Source: JAUIEH01 sp964483375
Lineage (GTDB): Bacteria > Pseudomonadota > Alphaproteobacteria > Caulobacterales > Maricaulaceae
NCBI GenBank assembly: GCA_964483375.1
Contig: CAZABJ010000061.1
Span: 1 to 15,364, forward strand
DNA: 15,364 bases
Reading direction: 5' to 3'
The notes under the pieces were generated by a model. That model was not told the DNA's origin. It did no database searches and saw only the letters and a list, made by a program, of their open reading frames with translations. Positions 12,354 to 15,364 of the stretch are shown here, piece by piece. Position numbers and translations under genes: made by a program. Numbering within the stretch: the first letter of the stretch is position 1; every line of letters begins with the position of its first letter.

Positions 12354-14272
12354 GAAAACTCCGTGCGAACGGCTTGAAGACTGGTGCGGGCGAGCCCGCT
12401 GCGGCCTCGAGGGGCGGATTTTGCGGCGGCCCGCGGCTTGGCGCGCGCAGCGTCTTGGTCAAAGAGGTCGGCCAATTCTTGGATCAGCGCGCCGCCGAGT
12501 TGGTCGGCGTCGGTGATGGTGACGGCGTTGCGGTACCAACGGGTCACGTCATGGCCGATCCCCACCGCGGCGAGCTCGACATCCGAGCGGTTCTCAATCT
12601 CTGCGATCGTTTCGCGCAGATGCCGGTCCAGATAGCCGCCGGGGTTCACCGACAGCGTGGAATCGTCCACCGGCGCCCCGTCGGAAATGACCATCAGGAT
12701 GCGGCGTTGCTCAGTCCGACAGGCGAGCCGGCGCCAGGCCCAGGCCAGCGCCTCCCCGTCGATGTTTTCCTTCAAAAGGCCTTCTTTCATCATCAGCCCC
12801 AGCCTCGCGCGGGCGCGGCGATAGGGCGCGTCGGCCGGCTTGTAGACGATGTGGCGCAGGTCGTTCAGCCGCCCCGGCCCCTCCGGCCTGCCAGCCTTTA
12901 GCCATTCCTCCCGCGACCGGCCGCCTTTCCAGGCGCGCGTGGTGAAGCCGAGGATTTCGACCTTCACGCCGCACCGTTCCAGCGTGCGGGCGAGGATGTC
13001 CGCGCACATCGCCGCGATCACGATGGGGCGGCCGCGCATGGAGCCGGAATTGTCCAAAAGCAGCGTCACCACCGTGTCGCGGAAATCCACGTCGCTCTCC
13101 TCCTTGAAGGAAAGCGGGTGCAGCGGGTCGGTGACGACGCGGGTCAGGCGCGAGGTGTCGAGAACGCCCTCATCCAAGTCGAACACCCAAGAACGCGATT
13201 GTTTCGCCAGAAGCCGGCGTTGCAGTCGGTTCGCCAAGCGCGAAACCACGTTTTGGAAGGGCTTGAGTTGCTGGTCCAGATAGGCGCGCAGCCGTGCGAG
13301 TTCTTCCTCCTCGCACAAAGTCTCCGCCCCGACGACTTCGTCAAATTTCGTGGTGAAGGCGCGGTAGGCGGCGGCTTCTTCAGCGGCGTTGCGGCGTTGC
13401 CGGGGCGGGGCGGCGTCCGGCTCGATCTCGCCCAAGGCGGCTTCGGACTCAGCATCGCCGTCGTCCCCCGCATCGACGTCTGCGATGTCGGCGACGCCGG
13501 CTTCGCTCTCCCCGGGTTCGTTCTCGCCGGGCTCCTCGGACTGGGGTGCGGCGTCGTCTCCGCCTGCATCATTGTCCGCTTCTGAGGACTCTGAGGAGTC
13601 CGGCTCGTCCGCGCCGTCGTCATCGTCCTGCTCGGGCTCCCCGCCTAACTCCTCGCCCAGATCCAAGTCCCGAATGAGCGCGCGCAACGCTTCGGCGAAC
13701 GCGGTCTGGTCCTCGCCCGCTTCGGCGAGACGGGTGAGCGTGGGGCCGGCTTTGCTCTCGATCACCTCACGCCAGAGATCAGCCACACCGCGGGCGGCCT
13801 TGGGCAGCCTCCGGCCCGTCATTTTCTCGCGCACCAACAGGGCGACGGCGTCCGCCAGAGGCGCGTCCTGCCGGTCCTCCATGCGGTTGAAGCCGGCCCG
13901 CTCGCAGCGTTCGATAAGCGCGGCTTCCAAGTTCTCCGCCACGCCGGGCAGGGCCTTGGCGCCGAGGCATTCCACGCGCGTCTGCTCGGCTGCGTCATAA
14001 ATCGCGCGCGCCCGTGAGCCATGGGGTCGGCTGACCGCGTGAGAGCCGGTGTCATGGTGGGCGAGCCGCAACGCCAGGCCGTCGGCTTTCCCGCGGGCGC
14101 GCGCCGCAGCGCTCTTGGTCAGCTTCGCGGGCGGTTGGGGCAGGGCGACCGCGCCGCGCACGATGCCGGCCATGTCGCCGCCAAAGCGCACGTCGACTTG
14201 GCCTTTGCCCGCAAGCGCCCGGGTGGCGGCGGCGACGGCGCGCTTGAAAAGATCGTCAGGAGAACGGCTCAT
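12350..14272 (-). CDS. cobT: aerobic cobaltochelatase subunit CobT
   Basis: This 640-residue CobT works with the AAA+ subunit CobS and the large subunit CobN to insert cobalt into hydrogenobyrinate a,c-diamide in aerobic cobalamin synthesis. The N-terminal domain starts SPDDLFKRAVAAATRALAG. Residues about 211-290 are extremely acidic and form a linker. The C-terminal von Willebrand A domain has the metal-site motif DNSGS (D407, S409, S411). The length is usual. The SD before the ATG at 14272 is poor. No CobN or other cob gene lies in the window apart from cobS, from which it is separated by an opposite-strand lipoprotein gene. Confidence 0.95.
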   Translation of the reverse strand: MSRSPDDLFKRAVAAATRALAGKGQVDVRFGGDMAGIVRGAVALPQPPAKLTKSAAARARGKADGLALRLAHHDTGSHAVSRPHGSRARAIYDAAEQTRVECLGAKALPGVAENLEAALIERCERAGFNRMEDRQDAPLADAVALLVREKMTGRRLPKAARGVADLWREVIESKAGPTLTRLAEAGEDQTAFAEALRALIRDLDLGEELGGEPEQDDDDGADEPDSSESSEADNDAGGDDAAPQSEEPGENEPGESEAGVADIADVDAGDDGDAESEAALGEIEPDAAPPRQRRNAAEEAAAYRAFTTKFDEVVGAETLCEEEELARLRAYLDQQLKPFQNVVSRLANRLQRRLLAKQSRSWVFDLDEGVLDTSRLTRVVTDPLHPLSFKEESDVDFRDTVVTLLLDNSGSMRGRPIVIAAMCADILARTLERCGVKVEILGFTTRAWKGGRSREEWLKAGRPEGPGRLNDLRHIVYKPADAPYRRARARLGLMMKEGLLKENIDGEALAWAWRRLACRTEQRRILMVISDGAPVDDSTLSVNPGGYLDRHLRETIAEIENRSDVELAAVGIGHDVTRWYRNAVTITDADQLGGALIQELADLFDQDAARAKPRAAAKSAPRGRSGLARTSLQAVRTEFS

Positions 14273-14364
14273 CGGGTAAGAGATAGCCTTCGCCGGCCGA
14301 GCTGCGAAGGGGGTGGGGCCGTCTTCGCCCAGCCGCCCTGTGGCGGAAAGGAGCGCAGACAGCC

Positions 14365-14952
14365 ATGCGATTGGGAGCGATCTATGTGTTGGCTCTTTTT
14401 GCGAGCGCCTGTGTGAGCGGCCCGCCCGCCCCAGACCCAGCGGCGCGAAACCAAGCGGCTCTTGGTCTGGTCCGTGAGGCGCGGGCGGCGTACGGCGCCG
14501 GCGTTCTCTCGGATGCGGCGACCGCGACGCTTCTCAGTGAGATCTTTAGGTTTTCGCCGAGCTGGTTGATCGACGTATTTGGCGACGGCCCCCCGCATCC
14601 GGTGGGATTGCGCGAAGGGCTCGACCTGGGCGGGGCCGATATCTTGCTCGACCTGGATCTCGACGCGGTGGTCTTTGCCGAGGGCTACGCCCCCGACCTC
14701 AGTTCGCCTGGCCGCATGGCCTGGGTGGGGTTCGACGAACGAAACCGCGCCCATGTGCGAAGCTTCGGGCGCGTCATGTCGCCTCAGTGTTTCGGCGCGG
14801 CGGGGAGCTGGCGCGGGGAGAGCGTCGGCGTCGCCTTCGCGCCATCCGCGCTTACCGAGGGGCTGGCGCTTGTGGTGGGATTTCGGGCGTCGCTCCGTGC
14901 GGACCCGATCGAGACCTTGGCCGCCCAGGGGTGCGTGATCGATATCGATTGA
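14365..14952 (+). CDS. hypothetical lipoprotein between cobT and cobS
   Basis: This 195-residue protein has a clear lipoprotein N terminus (MRLGAIYVLALFASAC, Cys16), and the mature part is probably membrane-anchored. I recognise no family. The mature part has a helical start (AALGLVREARAAYGAG), an acidic LDLDLDAVVFAEGY segment and two Cys (in SPQCFG and QGCVID) that might pair. AAAGGAG lies 11 bases before the ATG. It is divergent from cobT (92 bp) and convergent with cobS (14 bp). A 5-bp hairpin (CCGCC/GGCGG) sits directly before its SD. Confidence 0.75.
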   Translation: MRLGAIYVLALFASACVSGPPAPDPAARNQAALGLVREARAAYGAGVLSDAATATLLSEIFRFSPSWLIDVFGDGPPHPVGLREGLDLGGADILLDLDLDAVVFAEGYAPDLSSPGRMAWVGFDERNRAHVRSFGRVMSPQCFGAAGSWRGESVGVAFAPSALTEGLALVVGFRASLRADPIETLAAQGCVIDID

Positions 14953-14966
14953 GCCGGCCTCGCCGA

Positions 14967-15364
14967 CTAAGCGACCCGGACCTGTGCGGCGGACTCCGGC
15001 AGATCTTCGCCAAAGGCGCGCTGGTAGAACTCCGCGATGACCGGGCGTTCCAGCTCGTCGCATTTGTTCAAGAACGTCATGCGGAACGCCTGCCCCACAT
15101 CACCGAAAATCTCGGTGTTCTCCGCCCAGGTGATCACCGTTCGCGGGCTCATGACCGTGGAGATGTCGCCGTTCATGAAGGCGTTGCGGGTCATGTCCGC
15201 GACAGAGACCATTGCGGCGATGGTCTTGCGGCCCTCATCGGTGTCGAAGCTCTTCGCCTTGGCGAGAATGATGTCCACCTCAACGTCATGCTCAAGGTAG
15301 TTGAGCGTCGTCACGATGGACCAACGGTCCATCTGGCCTTGGTTGTTGTGTTGGGTGCCGTGAT
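14967..15364 (-). CDS. cobS: aerobic cobaltochelatase subunit CobS, C-terminal part
   Basis: Only the last 131 residues lie in the window, and the frame runs off the right edge. The visible part begins HGTQHNNQGQMDRWSIV and includes DTDEGRKTIAAMV and VITWAENTEIF, typical of the CobS AAA+ lid region. It ends in AQVRVA with a TAG stop at 14967-14969. CobS is the ATPase of cobalt insertion in aerobic cobalamin synthesis. Walker A and the true start lie outside the window. Confidence 0.93.
   Translation of the reverse strand, partial: HGTQHNNQGQMDRWSIVTTLNYLEHDVEVDIILAKAKSFDTDEGRKTIAAMVSVADMTRNAFMNGDISTVMSPRTVITWAENTEIFGDVGQAFRMTFLNKCDELERPVIAEFYQRAFGEDLPESAAQVRVA

Noticed and set aside
13465..13475. 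Third copy of CCCCCGCATCG
   Set aside because: It lies inside the acidic-linker coding region of cobT, where repeated Asp/Ala/Gly codons explain it. It is only 11 bp and lacks the flanking match.
13420..13640. Low-complexity Asp/Glu/Ser tract as a repeat array
   Set aside because: It is the acidic linker typical of CobT, with no regular DNA repeat unit or spacers.

Overview
The window is GC-rich DNA with tightly packed genes. Its gene order matches a chromosomal core block that I know from Alphaproteobacteria: cobS, cobT, a phytase-type esterase-like protein, rpmB (L28), a DUF3108 protein, a Suv3-like helicase, an S4 protein, fdxA, carD and an rpoH-type sigma factor. The block and the protein types fit a Caulobacterales/Maricaulales/Hyphomonadaceae-like bacterium. 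The genus is inference, because no rRNA is present.

Left end (1-1885): the 3' half of a tRNA-Arg(CCU) gene, a PhnB-like VOC protein (-), a lipoprotein with a degenerate staphylococcal-nuclease fold (+), and a small one-pass membrane protein (-) whose ribosome binding site lies in a perfect 14-bp hairpin just after rpoH. Stress and transcription section (1885-4256, all -): fdxA, then carD with a strong intrinsic terminator, then a long regulatory gap with a near-consensus promoter and a 26-bp direct repeat, then rpoH. RNA section (4347-8671, all -): DUF3108, helicase, S4 and a TerB-like protein. The helicase and S4 genes overlap by 4 bp and the S4 and terB-like genes by 38 bp, so these three are probably translationally coupled. 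rpmB is divergent from DUF3108.

Right half: a YtcJ-type amidohydrolase lipoprotein (+) follows rpmB. It converges on the esterase-like gene across a 279-bp gap that holds a large inverted-repeat element. cobT and the esterase-like gene overlap by ATGA. cobS, cut by the window edge, is separated from cobT by a lipoprotein gene in the opposite orientation.

The window is mostly ordinary core chromosome. I see no CRISPR array, transposase, integrase, toxin-antitoxin pair or obvious new defence system. The points most worth following are non-coding (the rpoH upstream repeats, the SD-sequestering hairpin, the inverted repeat at 11100-11188), the catalytically degenerate SNase-like lipoprotein, and the split cobS/cobT pair.
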